Assembly: GCF_026341275.1 (NCBI RefSeq)
Contig: NZ_JAIFZO010000002.1
Span: 8,524,118 to 8,588,117 of the forward strand
Reading direction: 5' to 3'
DNA length: 64,000 nt
DNA from: Streptomyces ortus
Lineage (GTDB): Bacteria > Actinomycetota > Actinomycetes > Streptomycetales > Streptomycetaceae
How positions within the stretch are numbered: position 1 is the stretch's first letter; each line of letters starts with the position of its first letter. The notes beneath the pieces are model-generated. The model did no database searches. It worked only from the letters and a program-made list of their open reading frames with translations, and had not been told where the DNA came from. Of the stretch, positions 35,899 to 44,738 are shown in pieces. A program made the position numbers and the translations under genes.

Positions 35899-36720
35899 AT
35901 GCCGATCGCGCGCGTCAACGGAACTGACCTCAGCTACGAAGATCACGACGGTCACGACGACCACGGCGGCTCGGGGGAGCCCGTCGTGCTGGTCGCCGGC
36001 ACCGGCGCCCCGGGACGGGTCTGGCGAGCCCATCAGGTGCCCGCCCTCAGGGCGGCCGGCCACCGGGTGATCACGCTCGACAACCGCGGCATCCCGCCGA
36101 CCGGACCGTCCCACGCCGGATTCACTCTCGACGACATGGCCGCGGACGTCGCCGGTCTGATCGAGCACCTGGGCGCGGGACCCTGCCGTGTCGTGGGCCA
36201 CTCGCTGGGCGGTCTCATCACGCAGGAACTCCTCCTCGCCCGGCCCGAACTCGTCACGCGGGCCGTCCTGATGGCCAGCTGCGGACGAGCGGACGCGCTG
36301 ATCACCGCCATGTCGGCCGCCGACATCGAACTGGCCGACAGCGGCGTCAAGATCCCTCCCGCCGTGTCCGCGTACCGCCAGGCCCTGCAGAACCTCTCAC
36401 CACGGACGCTCGACGACGAGGACAGCCTGAGGGACTGGCTCGGCATTCTCGAACTCGCCGGCCCCGACCCGTCGACGGTCCGCGCGCAACTGGGCCTCGA
36501 AGTCATCCCGAACCGCCTGCCGAGCTACCGCCGGATCACCCGCCCCTGCCTCGTCCTCGCCTTCCAGGACGACCTGGTCGTCCGCCCCTACCTGTCACGC
36601 GAACTCGCCGCGGCCATCCCGGCAGCCGCGTACACCGAGATACCCGGCTGTGGCCACTACGGCTACCTGGAGCGGCCGGACGCCGTGAACGAGGCGGTCA
36701 TCGGGTTCCTCACGGGGTGA
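35899..36720 (+). CDS. Alpha/beta hydrolase
   Basis: A 273-residue alpha/beta-hydrolase-fold protein with GHSLGG (nucleophile Ser102), an acid in LAFQDDLVV and His in IPGCGHYGYLERP; the oxyanion residues lie in VAGTGAPGRVW. ATG 35899 follows GAAGGATAGG. An acidic His/Asp-rich loop (EDHDGHDDHGGSGE) near the N terminus is unusual. Single alpha/beta hydrolases occur in several Dpg- and Hpg-type peptide clusters; an editing (type II) thioesterase or a CoA-thioester hydrolase helping DpgC product release are possible roles, neither provable here. It is the last gene I would assign to the peptide cluster. Confidence 0.88.
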   Translation: MPIARVNGTDLSYEDHDGHDDHGGSGEPVVLVAGTGAPGRVWRAHQVPALRAAGHRVITLDNRGIPPTGPSHAGFTLDDMAADVAGLIEHLGAGPCRVVGHSLGGLITQELLLARPELVTRAVLMASCGRADALITAMSAADIELADSGVKIPPAVSAYRQALQNLSPRTLDDEDSLRDWLGILELAGPDPSTVRAQLGLEVIPNRLPSYRRITRPCLVLAFQDDLVVRPYLSRELAAAIPAAAYTEIPGCGHYGYLERPDAVNEAVIGFLTG

Positions 36721-36937
36721 AGCAACCGGTGATCAGGCTCTCTGTGAATCCCTGGGACACCCGGCGGCCGACTGAGGCCGTGCCACCGCAACGGGCTATG
36801 GGACCGCAACGGGCAGTGGCACCAGCCGGTGCGGCGTCGCGCGACGCGGTCCGGGCGGCATCCCGTGCTCGCGACCTGCGGCGGCAGTGATCGGGGAGAA
36901 CGCATCAACGGCAACGCACGTACACGAACGGAACACC

Positions 36938-37295
36938 ATGAAGATCGGTGTCCTCGGTGTCCTCGGCACCGTCAGCATCGGCGCGACCCTGACCCGGCGG
37001 CTCGGTGCCCACGGACATGCTGAACCCTGGCGCACGGCAGCCGCGGGCACCGACGCGGCTGCCGTGCGCAGAGAACCCGTCACTGCGGGCCTGTCCATGG
37101 CCCGGCCGCGCGCACAGTCGGCGGCATGTGCGGACGTGCCGCACAGCGCCATCTGCGCGCTTGCGGTGCGCGATCCGCCTACACCGGACCGGACGTCCTG
37201 CCTGCCAAGATCGTGCCGGCTGACGGGTTCGCCCTGCGGCCCGTGGGCGCCGCGGTACTCGCCGCAACTGGGCGCCGCGGTTGGAGTCGGCTGAG
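36938..37295 (+). pseudogene. Remnant of an NAD(P)-binding reductase, within a 657-bp non-coding gap
   Basis: The gap 36721-37377 has no intact gene. At ATG 36938 a Rossmann start can be read (MKIGVLGVLGTVSIGATLTRRL), like the N terminus of NADP-dependent F420 reductase-type proteins, but the nucleotide-binding glycines are poorly kept. After about 35 residues the frame loses all resemblance. Sequence to 37377 shows no further recognisable domain. A truncated and decayed gene is the best reading, with low certainty. Confidence 0.35.
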
Positions 37296-37377
37296 CGACC
37301 TGCTCCCTGCGGCTGCCGACGGTTCGCGCCTCGCCCGGCTGTCGACCGCCACCGAACCCGCGCCGGAGGAGGCGGAT

Positions 37378-37686
37378 TCAGCCGAAAAGGGGCTCGCCGT
37401 CATGGGCGCTGAAGCGCACGAACTCGGGAGTTCCGTCGAACGCGCGGCTGAAGATCGCGGCGAATTCGGCGAATGCAGGTGATGCCAGGTGAGTCTGCAG
37501 TGCTTCCTCGGACGCCCACTCCTCCATCAGAACCAAGACGGTCGGATCCACGACATCTTGCGAGAACTGGTATCGGTTGCAGCCTGGCTCGGCCCGACTC
37601 GAGTTGCTCATCAGCGCTGCGGCCCTCAGAACCGCATCGAGCATGTCGGACCGCACGCGCGCTACGCCGTGGACCACGATGGTCAT
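37378..37686 (-). CDS. Antibiotic biosynthesis monooxygenase (ABM/YgiN) family protein
   Basis: A 102-residue ferredoxin-like-fold protein of the ABM family (cofactor-free quinol or polyphenol monooxygenases and related small proteins). The start MTIVVHGVARV at 37686 is chosen because GGAGGAG lies just upstream. The family pattern EPGCNRYQFSQD...VLVLMEEWASEEALQTHLASPAF is clear. It is divergent from a MarR regulator and the two share a palindromic operator, so it is probably the regulated target. The substrate is unknown; a role in quinone or phenolic stress is likely. Confidence 0.9.
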   Translation of the reverse strand: MTIVVHGVARVRSDMLDAVLRAAALMSNSSRAEPGCNRYQFSQDVVDPTVLVLMEEWASEEALQTHLASPAFAEFAAIFSRAFDGTPEFVRFSAHDGEPLFG

Positions 37687-37731
37687 GGCTCTCCTCCGTA
37701 CGGTGATGACGCCCACTTGACTGCAACGTCG

Positions 37732-37756
37732 ACATCATTCAACGGCTGAATGATGT
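37732..37756. promoter_or_regulatory. Perfect 10-bp palindrome, MarR operator
   Basis: ACATCATTCA (37732-37741) and TGAATGATGT (37747-37756) are exact inverted copies around a 5-base ACGGC centre. The site lies between the divergent ABM and MarR starts, 45 bases from the first and 31 from the second. Size and place fit a MarR dimer operator controlling both directions. Confidence 0.8.
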
Positions 37757-37787
37757 GATCGCGAAATTACCACTCCATCGGGATACG

Positions 37788-38309
37788 ATGCAATACATGA
37801 ATGATTCTGCTGCTGGTCGACCTTCGCAGCCCCCGGCCGCTGACGGCGACCCGGACAGTCGAGCCTTCGCCGCAGGCGTCGCAAGCCGCCCGTCCCTGCT
37901 GCTCGCTCGCATCGGCACCGCTCTCGAAGCCGCCGGTGACGAGTGGCTGGCGCCCAGCGGGCTCAACGGCCGCGATTACGCGGTACTCGCCATCCTCACC
38001 ACCGATAAGCCCGGCACCCAGCAAGAACTCGCTCGCCTGCTGGGGAAAGCACCCGGCATCGCCGTCATCGCCGTCGACCGCCTCCAGGAAGCCGGCCTGG
38101 TGGAACGGCGCCGCGATCCGGCGGACCGCCGCCGCAGCCGGGTCGTCGTGACACCCGCCGGACGTAGAGCGCTGCGGAAGGCAGACCTCCTGGCGGACGA
38201 CGGCCTGTCCCAACTGCTCCCGGGCCTGACCGTTCAGGAGCGCGAGGTGCTCTACGGACTGCTCAGCCGCGGCGCCTCGCACCCGACCGAGGAGACCTCG
38301 GACGGATGA
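37788..38309 (+). CDS. MarR family transcriptional regulator
   Basis: A regulator of about 173 residues. ATG 37788 with GGGA upstream is chosen; ATG 37797 is equally possible, and GTG 37755 is unlikely because it falls inside the operator. The winged helix is clear: TQQELARLLGKAPGIAVIAVDRLQEAGLVERRRDPADRRRSRVVVTPAG, with the DRR wing motif. MarR proteins repress neighbouring detoxification genes and release DNA on binding phenolic or quinone-like ligands or on oxidation. The divergent ABM gene is the obvious target. No cysteine is seen in the HTH part, so ligand binding is more likely than thiol sensing. Confidence 0.92.
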   Translation: MQYMNDSAAGRPSQPPAADGDPDSRAFAAGVASRPSLLLARIGTALEAAGDEWLAPSGLNGRDYAVLAILTTDKPGTQQELARLLGKAPGIAVIAVDRLQEAGLVERRRDPADRRRSRVVVTPAGRRALRKADLLADDGLSQLLPGLTVQEREVLYGLLSRGASHPTEETSDG

Positions 38310-38370
38310 CCGCGCCGTTGCGACGGCCCGGGCATCAGAAGCGTTACCGGAGAGGGCGGGCGTCGTCGGG

Positions 38371-39219
38371 TTACTCGTGGACCTGAGCGTTCACTTTGGG
38401 ATGCGTGTCACCGCGGTCCGCGCCCAGGCTCGCGAGCAGGCGCAGGCCGTCCTCGGCGGGACTGCCGGGGGCCGCGGACAACACCAACAACTCCATACCT
38501 GATTCGTCCGCTGGTGCGAAGCTCTCCTGGTGCAGTTCCAGCAGTCCGACCAGCGGGTGCTGGTACGCCTTGCGTCCATGGACGCGGGCACGCACGTCCG
38601 CGCGCGCCCAGAGGCGGCGGAAGCGCTCACTGCCCATCGCCAACTCGCCGATCAGCGAAGCCAGATGGGGGTCCTCGGGGTACTTGCCGGCGGCCAGGCG
38701 CAGGTGCCCGACCACGTCGAGGGTGCAGTTCTCCCAGTCCGCGTAGAGGCCGCGCTCGGCCTCATCGAGGAAGATGTGCCGGGCGCTGTTCAGGCCCGGC
38801 TTGGACCGGCCGTAGAGGAGCCCGGCGAGGCGGTTCCCGGCGAGCACGTTCATGCGGTGGTCCATGATCAGCGCGGGTGCGTCGGCGACCAGGTCGAGGA
38901 CGCGCAGCAGCTCTGGCCGGACTTGCCCGCCCGGCGTCTTCGCACGGCGACGGCGCTGCCGGGCGAGTCGGCAGAGGTGCCCGCGTTCGGTCTCGTCGAG
39001 GCCAAGGACACGGGCGAGCGCGTTGAGGACTTGCTCGGAAGGCTGGGTCGCGCGGCCCTGTTCCAGGCGTACGTAGTAGTCGAAGCTCACTCCGGACAGG
39101 TGCGCGACCTCTTCGCGACGCAGCCCTTCGACTCGGCGGCGGCTGTCGGTGGGGATGCCGACGGCCGCCGGATCGACCCGTGAGCGCCGGGTCCGCAGGA
39201 AGCTCGCGAGATCGTCCAT
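38371..39219 (-). CDS. XRE family regulator with MmyB-like ligand-binding domain
   Basis: A 282-residue protein; start MDDLASFLRT at 39219 with GGGAAG upstream. The N-terminal HTH_31/XRE domain has RRVEGLRREEVAHLSGVSFDYYVRLEQGRATQPSEQVLNALARVLGL, and the C-terminal two thirds match the MmyB/MltR ligand-binding fold (NVLAGNRLAGLLYG, HLRLAAGKYPEDPHLASLIGELA, HPLVGLLELH). In Streptomyces such regulators are often divergent from a short-chain dehydrogenase or quinone-reductase gene that they control. Here a flavodoxin-fold reductase starts 138 bases away in the opposite direction. Confidence 0.93.
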   Translation of the reverse strand: MDDLASFLRTRRSRVDPAAVGIPTDSRRRVEGLRREEVAHLSGVSFDYYVRLEQGRATQPSEQVLNALARVLGLDETERGHLCRLARQRRRRAKTPGGQVRPELLRVLDLVADAPALIMDHRMNVLAGNRLAGLLYGRSKPGLNSARHIFLDEAERGLYADWENCTLDVVGHLRLAAGKYPEDPHLASLIGELAMGSERFRRLWARADVRARVHGRKAYQHPLVGLLELHQESFAPADESGMELLVLSAAPGSPAEDGLRLLASLGADRGDTHPKVNAQVHE

Positions 39220-39253
39220 GCTTCCCAGTATGGCCTCGCCGCTGCCCGCGGAG

Positions 39254-39270
39254 GTGGTACTGCCGTTACC
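39254..39270. promoter_or_regulatory. Inverted repeat TGGTA-N7-TACCA between divergent genes
   Basis: Five-base arms at 39254-39258 and 39266-39270 in the 138-bp spacer between the XRE regulator and the quinone reductase. It is a plausible operator for the XRE protein; short arms keep confidence modest. Confidence 0.45.
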
Positions 39271-39357
39271 AGGAAGTCCAGTCCACGGAAGAGGCGTCCC
39301 TGAACGCCGGGCGCCGCGAAGCCCAGGATCGAGGGCATCCGATCCGAAGGAGTTCCC

Positions 39358-40137
39358 GTGAAGACGCTGATCGTCTATGCCCACCCGGAGCCGAAGTCGC
39401 TCAACGGCTCGCTGAAGGACCTCGCGGTGTCCACATTGGACAATGCGGGGCACGAAGTGCAGGTGAGTGATCTGTACGCGATGAACTGGAAGGCGGTCGT
39501 GGACGCCGCGGACTACGGCGTCCATGCGTCGAGTCCGCTGAAAGTCGCGCGGGACTCGGGCCGGGCCTTCGATGCCGGGACGCTCACTCCGGACGTCGGC
39601 ACCGAGCAGGAGAAGCTTCTGTGGGCCGACACGATCATCTTCCAGTTCCCGCTGTGGTGGTACACGATGCCTGCGATCCTCAAAGGCTGGGTGGATCGGG
39701 TGTTCACGTTCCACTTCGCGTACGGCGTCGGCGAGCACAGCGACACCAAGTACGGCGAGCGCTTCGGCGAAGGAACCCTCGCGGGCCGCAGGGCCCTGCT
39801 GTCGGTGACCACCGGCGGCCCGGAGCCGCATTACGCCGCCCGCGGGATCGCCGGCCCCATCGACGATCTGCTGTTCCCGATTCAGCACGGCATCCTCTAC
39901 TACCCGGGCATCGAGGTACTGCCGCCGTTCGTGCTGTACAGCACCGACCGGATGACTGACAAGGACTACCCGGACGTCGCCAAGGCCTGGGAGCAGCGCC
40001 TGCTCACCCTGGAGTCGACCGAGCCGATCGCTTTCCGGCGGCAGAACTTCGGTGACTACGAGATCCCCTCACTGCAGCTGATGGAGGGACTGGAGCCCGC
40101 GGGCCGCACGGGTTTCGGGCTGCACGTGCGGGGCTGA
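39358..40137 (+). CDS. NAD(P)H:quinone oxidoreductase, flavodoxin-like fold
   Basis: A 259-residue protein from GTG 39358, which sits 4 bases after AAGGAG. It starts MKTLIVYAHPEPKSLNGSL, the family signature for FMN/FAD-binding of the NQO1/MdaB/KefF type, and contains FQFPLWWYTMPAILKGWVDRVF and SVTTGGP, also standard. Such enzymes carry out two-electron reduction of quinones to limit redox cycling. The divergent XRE regulator probably controls it. Confidence 0.93.
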   Translation: MKTLIVYAHPEPKSLNGSLKDLAVSTLDNAGHEVQVSDLYAMNWKAVVDAADYGVHASSPLKVARDSGRAFDAGTLTPDVGTEQEKLLWADTIIFQFPLWWYTMPAILKGWVDRVFTFHFAYGVGEHSDTKYGERFGEGTLAGRRALLSVTTGGPEPHYAARGIAGPIDDLLFPIQHGILYYPGIEVLPPFVLYSTDRMTDKDYPDVAKAWEQRLLTLESTEPIAFRRQNFGDYEIPSLQLMEGLEPAGRTGFGLHVRG

Positions 40138-40164
40138 CCGCGGGAGACGGACAGGACGAGCCGG

Positions 40165-40575
40165 GCGCGAACCCGAGAAGCAGCCCGTCTCCTGTCCAGC
40201 ACCGGCCGCCCGGCCGAGCTCGTACAGTCCCTCGGTGAAGACACCGTCGCACTGGAGGATCCGCAGCAGGTCCAGGTCCAGGTCCAGGTCCAGGTCCAGA
40301 GCCAGGTCCAGAGCCAGGTCCAGAGCCAGGGCCAGGGCCAGGGCCCCGGTCTGGAAACCACCGCAGCGCACTCTGCCCCGGCCCAGATCGCCCTGCTGGG
40401 CAAACCCGGCCTGCGGGTCGCCGAAGTCCACCAGGCCACCGGCGTGCTCGCCGCCCAGCTCGACACCGACTGCGGCAGCGCGCTGATCTGCCTGCGTGGG
40501 TACGCCTGCAGTCACGGCCGTGCCCTCCTCGATGTCGCCCGCGACGTACTCGCGCGTCGGCTCCGGCAAGTTGAC
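40165..40575 (+). pseudogene. Truncated ANTAR-domain protein with expanded hexamer repeat
   Basis: In one open frame without a plausible start, the segment after 40370 reads as the C-terminal part of an ANTAR (RNA-binding antiterminator) domain: RVAEVHQATGVLAAQLDTDC...LICLRGYACSHGRALLDVARDVLARRLR. The usual GAF/PAS sensor part is missing or eroded, and between the two lies a (Val-Gln)n tract from a hexamer expansion. The region from the previous stop (40137) to about 41460 has no intact gene. Confidence 0.6.
40267..40344 (+). repeat. Thirteen tandem 6-bp units (CAGGTC/CAGAGC/CAGGGC)
   Basis: Five CAGGTC units, then alternating CAGAGC and CAGGTC units, then three CAGGGC units, 78 bp in all, inside the ANTAR remnant. 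In frame it would encode a Val-Gln/Ser-Gln/Gly-Gln run. It is a slippage-type minisatellite. Confidence 0.9.
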
Positions 40576-40719
40576 CCTCAAGGTCGTCCATCCGCTCCCG
40601 GGCCGCCGCCCCCCCGGGTCTCCAACTCCTCGAACAGTGAGCCCATCGGTGTCGCCTCCTCCACCGTCACGGTAGAGACGAGAACCCGGCCAGCGACTGC
40701 CCGAGCGGGGCCAGGGCAT

Positions 40720-41295
40720 GCCCCGTGCAGCAGATGTTGGGGTCCCAGTCCCACATCTGCCCAGCGCAGGACGTGCACGGTGAGGCACGGTTCTGCGCAG
40801 CTCTCGTGCCTGCTGGAGCGCGGGTGCTGGACGCCGGTTGCGACACCGGGACGGGTCGCGATCCGGCTCGCGGAGCTCGGGTACGACTGCGTCGGGGTGG
40901 ATCTCGACGCGTCGGTGCCGGCAGTGGCGCAGCAGCAGGCGCCGGAACTGCCCTGGTTCCAGGCCGATCTGACCGGGTTCGCCGGCTGGGGTCGGCATCG
41001 CGGCGGACTTCGATCTCGTGGTCGCCGCAGGCGGCATTTTCCCGTTGCTCGCCGCCGGCACCGAGGCAACGGTGGCCGGCCGCCTCGCCGCGGCCCTGCG
41101 TTCGGGCGTTCTGAGGGCCGTCGGCTTCCGCCTGGACGAGGCCCATCTGCCCGTGCTGCCGAGCATCACGCTGTCGGAGTACGACGACTGCTGTGCCGCA
41201 GCCGACCTCACCCTCGTCGACCGCTTCGCCACCTGGGATGCCGCCCCTACGACGGCGGCGGCTACGCCGTCAGTATCCACGGCCGGGGACAGTCT
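40720..41295 (+). pseudogene. Frameshifted class I SAM-dependent methyltransferase
   Basis: A methyltransferase can be read only by changing frame at least three times. Pieces in order: ARFCAALVPAGARVLDAGCDTG (motif I, frame 3), VAIRLAELGYDCVGVDLDAS (frame 1), VAAGGIFPLLAAGTEATVAGRLAAAL through LTLVDRFATWDAAP (frame 2) and a final YDGGGYAVSIH (frame 1). One extra base near 40851 seems to break motif I. The gene is clearly inactive. The rest of the gap to 41460 shows nothing recognisable. Confidence 0.75.
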
Positions 41296-41625
41296 GAGAG
41301 TCCGGCCCGCGGTCCACGCGCCCCGACATCGTCGCGTACGCGGCAGGTGACCAGCTCATTTCCCGATGTCACGCACTGCCGAACCGCGAAACGGCTGTCG
41401 ACGAGACCCCCGCAACCGCAGTCACCGGTTTCACCGCACGGGGAACAGACCTGAGTACGTCAGAGTTTCGTAAGGGTTTACATACTGGGCAGTGCGTCAT
41501 CTGGTTCTAAGGTACCGGGAAGGGGGAGTGGATGGTCGGCAAAAGATTCAGCCATTCCCTTCGAAACGTATACGCAACGCTTCGTGTGTCGTTTTCCCGT
41601 CCCAATAGAATTGAGAAGGAGAGAC

Positions 41626-42327
41626 GTGAAGAAGTGGCTGGCTGAGTTCATCGGAACGCTGTTTCTTATGTTAACCATCACCACGGCGGTGCTTTCCAAG
41701 GCCGCGTTGGCGCCATTGGCCATAGGCGCAGTTCTGATGGTCATGGTATACGCCGGAGGCCATGTATCCGGTGCCCACTTCAATCCGGCCGTCACGCTCG
41801 CGGTCTTCCTGCGGCACAGGATCGCAGCGGCCGACGCAGGTGCCTACGTCGTGGCCCAGGTAGTGGGTGCAGCGGTTGGAGGGCTGATCGGTCGCTGGGT
41901 CGTCAACCCGGCAGACGTCACGGCCGTGTCCTTCTCGGGCCGTCAACTCGGGGCCGCGCTCATGGTGGAGGTTCTTTTCACCTTCGCACTGGCCTACGTA
42001 GTCCTCAACGTCGCCACCAGCAGCGACCACGAGATGAACTCGTTCTACGGTCTGGCCATCGGTTTCACCGTCCTCGCGGGTGCGGTGGCAGTGGGTGGCG
42101 TATCCGGAGGAGCCTTCAATCCCGCTGTGGCCGTGGCGGGTTCCATGGCCGGCTTGTTTTCCTGGTCCTCGCTGTGGGTCTTCCTCCTTTCGCAGAGCGT
42201 GGGCGGCGCCCTGGCGGCTTTCGCTTTCCTCGCCCTCAATCCTCATGACCGCGGTGTGCTGCCGACCGAACCGGACGCAACACGTGGCGTCGACACCCCG
42301 GATTCCGGAGTTCGGAATCCCGCCTGA
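41626..42327 (+). CDS. Aquaporin/MIP family channel
   Basis: A 233-residue major intrinsic protein with six predicted transmembrane helices and both half-helix NPA boxes: SGAHFNPAVTLAVF and SGGAFNPAVAVAGS. GTG 41626 follows GAAGGAGAG. It conducts water or small neutral solutes such as glycerol or hydrogen peroxide; the selectivity-filter residues cannot be judged with confidence. A TTA codon lies at 41671-41673 and the 5' end is less GC-rich than its neighbours, hinting at developmental control or transfer. It lies upstream of a katG, and hydrogen peroxide permeation would fit that neighbour, but this is inference. Confidence 0.92.
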   Translation: MKKWLAEFIGTLFLMLTITTAVLSKAALAPLAIGAVLMVMVYAGGHVSGAHFNPAVTLAVFLRHRIAAADAGAYVVAQVVGAAVGGLIGRWVVNPADVTAVSFSGRQLGAALMVEVLFTFALAYVVLNVATSSDHEMNSFYGLAIGFTVLAGAVAVGGVSGGAFNPAVAVAGSMAGLFSWSSLWVFLLSQSVGGALAAFAFLALNPHDRGVLPTEPDATRGVDTPDSGVRNPA

Positions 42328-42357
42328 GTTTCTCAGGACGGTGAGCGGTGTCTCACC
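42300..42357 (+). promoter_or_regulatory. Two stem-loops at the end of the aquaporin gene
   Basis: Perfect 8-bp arms GGATTCCG/CGGAATCC (42300-42307, 42313-42320) bracket the last codons of the aquaporin gene, and 6-bp arms GGTGAG/CTCACC (42340-42345, 42352-42357) follow its stop. They may form a terminator or operators for katG. Confidence 0.5.
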
Positions 42358-42489
42358 CGCAGGTGTCAGCGAAACACCCGATACGCGTCCGGGGCGATGT
42401 GGTGGAGATGGTGCGTCCGCCGTCCAGAGAGTGCCTGTGCACTGTCGCGTCTCTTACTTTGCAGTCCATGCCGTTCGGAAGGATTCCCC

Positions 42490-44720
42490 ATGACCGAGAA
42501 CCATGACGCGATCGTCACGGACCCGAAGCCGGAGGAGACCGGCGGCTGCCCGGTCGCGCACGGTCGCGCCCCGCATCCGACCCAGGGCGGGGGCAACCGT
42601 CAGTGGTGGCCCGAGCGCCTCAACCTGAAGATCCTTGCCAAGAACCCGGCCGTGGCGAACCCCCTCGGTGAGGAGTTCGACTACGCCGAGGCGTTCCAGA
42701 GCCTCGATCTTCCCGCGGTCAAGCGGGACATCGCGGAGGTTTTGACGACTTCGCAGGACTGGTGGCCCGCGGACTTCGGGAACTACGGCCCGCTGATGAT
42801 CCGTATGGCCTGGCACAGTGCGGGCACGTACCGCATCAGTGACGGCCGTGGTGGCGCCGGCGCCGGCCAGCAGCGTTTCGCGCCGCTGAACAGCTGGCCG
42901 GACAACGTCAACCTCGACAAGGCCCGCCGTCTGCTGTGGCCGGTGAAGAAGAAGTACGGCCAGAGCCTGTCCTGGGCCGACCTGATGATCCTGACCGGCA
43001 ACGTCGCCCTGGAGACCATGGGCTTTGAGACCTTCGGCTTCGCCGGTGGCCGCGCCGATGTGTGGGAGCCCGACGAGGACGTCTACTGGGGTCCTGAGAC
43101 CACCTGGCTGGCCGACGAGCGCTACACCGGTGACCGTGAGCTGGAGAACCCGCTGGGCGCGGTCCAGATGGGTCTCATCTACGTCAACCCCGAGGGCCCC
43201 AACGGCAACCCGGACCCGGTCGCCTCGGCCCGTGACATCCGTGAGACGTTCCGCCGGATGGCGATGAACGACGAGGAGACGGTCGCCCTGATCGCGGGCG
43301 GTCACACCTTCGGCAAGACCCACGGCGCGGGCCCGGCGGACCACGTCGGCGACGACCCCAGGCCGCCCCGCTGGAGGAGCAGGGCCTGGGCTGGAAGAGC
43401 AGCTACGGCAGCGGCAAGGGCGGCGACACCATCACCAGTGGCCTGGAGGTCACCTGGACGAGCACGCCCACCCGGTGGAGCAACGGCTTCTTCAAGAACC
43501 TCTTCGAGTACGAGTGGGAGCTCACCCAGAGCCCCGCGGGCGCGAACCAGTGGGTGGCCAGGGACGGCGCGGGCGCCGGGACGATCCCCGACGCCCACGA
43601 CCCCTCCAAGAGCCACGCCCCGAAGATGCTCACCGCCGACCTGGCGCTGCGCTTCGACCCGGCGTACGAGGAGATCTCGCGCCGTTTCTACGAGAACCCC
43701 GACCAGTTCGCGGACGCCTTCGCCCGCGCCTGGTACAAGCTCACCCACCGTGACCTGGGCCCCAAGTCCCTCTACCTCGGCCCCGAGGTCCCCCAGGAGA
43801 CCCTGCTGTGGCAGGACCCGCTCCCGGCCCTCACCCACGAGCTGATCGACACGGCGGACATCGCCGAGCTGAAGGAGCAGGTCCTTGCCTCGGGTCTGAC
43901 GGTCTCCGAGCTCATCTCCACGGCGTGGGCTTCGGCCTCCACCTTCCGCGGCAGCGACAAGCGCGGCGGCGCCAACGGCGCCCGCATCCGCCTGCAGCCG
44001 CAGAGCGGCTGGGAGGTCAACAACCCCGACCAGCTCGCCCCGGTCCTGCGCACCCTCGAAGGCATCCAGTCGTCCTTCAACTCCGCGCAGCCGGGCGGCA
44101 AGCAGGTCTCCCTCGCCGACCTGATCGTCCTCGCCGGCGCGGCGGGCGTCGAGAAGGCGGCCAAGGACGGCGGCGTCGACATCGAGGTGCCCTTCACCCC
44201 GGGCCGCACCGACGCCTCCCAGGAACAGACCGACACCGAGTCGTTCGCCGCGCTCGAGCCGACCGCCGACGGGTTCCGCAACTACCTCGGCAAGGGCAAC
44301 CGCCTCCCCGCCGAGTTCCTGCTCCTCGACAAGGCCAACCTGCTGGGCCTGAGCGCTCCCGAGCTGACCGTCCTCGTCGGCGGTCTGCGGGTCCTGGGCG
44401 CCAACCACGGCCAGTCCACCCACGGCGTCTTCACCGACACCCCCGGAACCCTGACGAACGACTTCTTCGTCAACCTCCTGGACCTCGGCACGACGTGGAC
44501 CTCCACCTCCGCCGACCAGACCGCCTTCGAAGGCCGCGACGCGTCCACCGGCCAGGTCAAGTGGACCGGCACACGCGCCGACCTCGTCTTCGGCTCGAAC
44601 TCCGAGCTGCGCGCGCTGGCGGAGGTCTACGCGAGCGACGACGCGAAGGAGAAGTTCGTCAAGGACTTCGTCCAGGCATGGGTCAAGGTCTCCAACGCGG
44701 ACCGCTTCGACCTGGTCTGA
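42490..44720 (+). pseudogene. katG: Catalase-peroxidase KatG with a single-base frameshift
   Basis: The gene encodes a near full-length (about 743 residues) bifunctional heme catalase-peroxidase. ATG 42490 follows GGAAGGA. The N-terminal domain has the distal active site MIRMAWHSAGTYR, the tyrosine segment MGLIYVNPEGPNG and the proximal His region GGHTFGKTHG. After GPADHVGDDP the frame breaks: one G is missing between 43359 and 43360 (CCCCAGG where CCCGAGGCC is expected), and translation resumes in another frame as LEEQGLGWKSSYGSGKGG through a normal C-terminal domain to 44720. The rest shows no decay, so either the loss is very recent or it is a sequence error. If real, the product would lack the C-terminal domain. 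No furA-type repressor gene precedes it, which is unusual for an actinomycete katG. Confidence 0.85.
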
Positions 44721-44738
44721 CACTCAGTCCGGTTGTTG

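Noticed and set aside
40235..40486. Arg-Ser repeat protein encoded by the hexamer tract
   Set aside because: It is another frame of the minisatellite; the ANTAR-like remnant in a different frame explains the sequence better.
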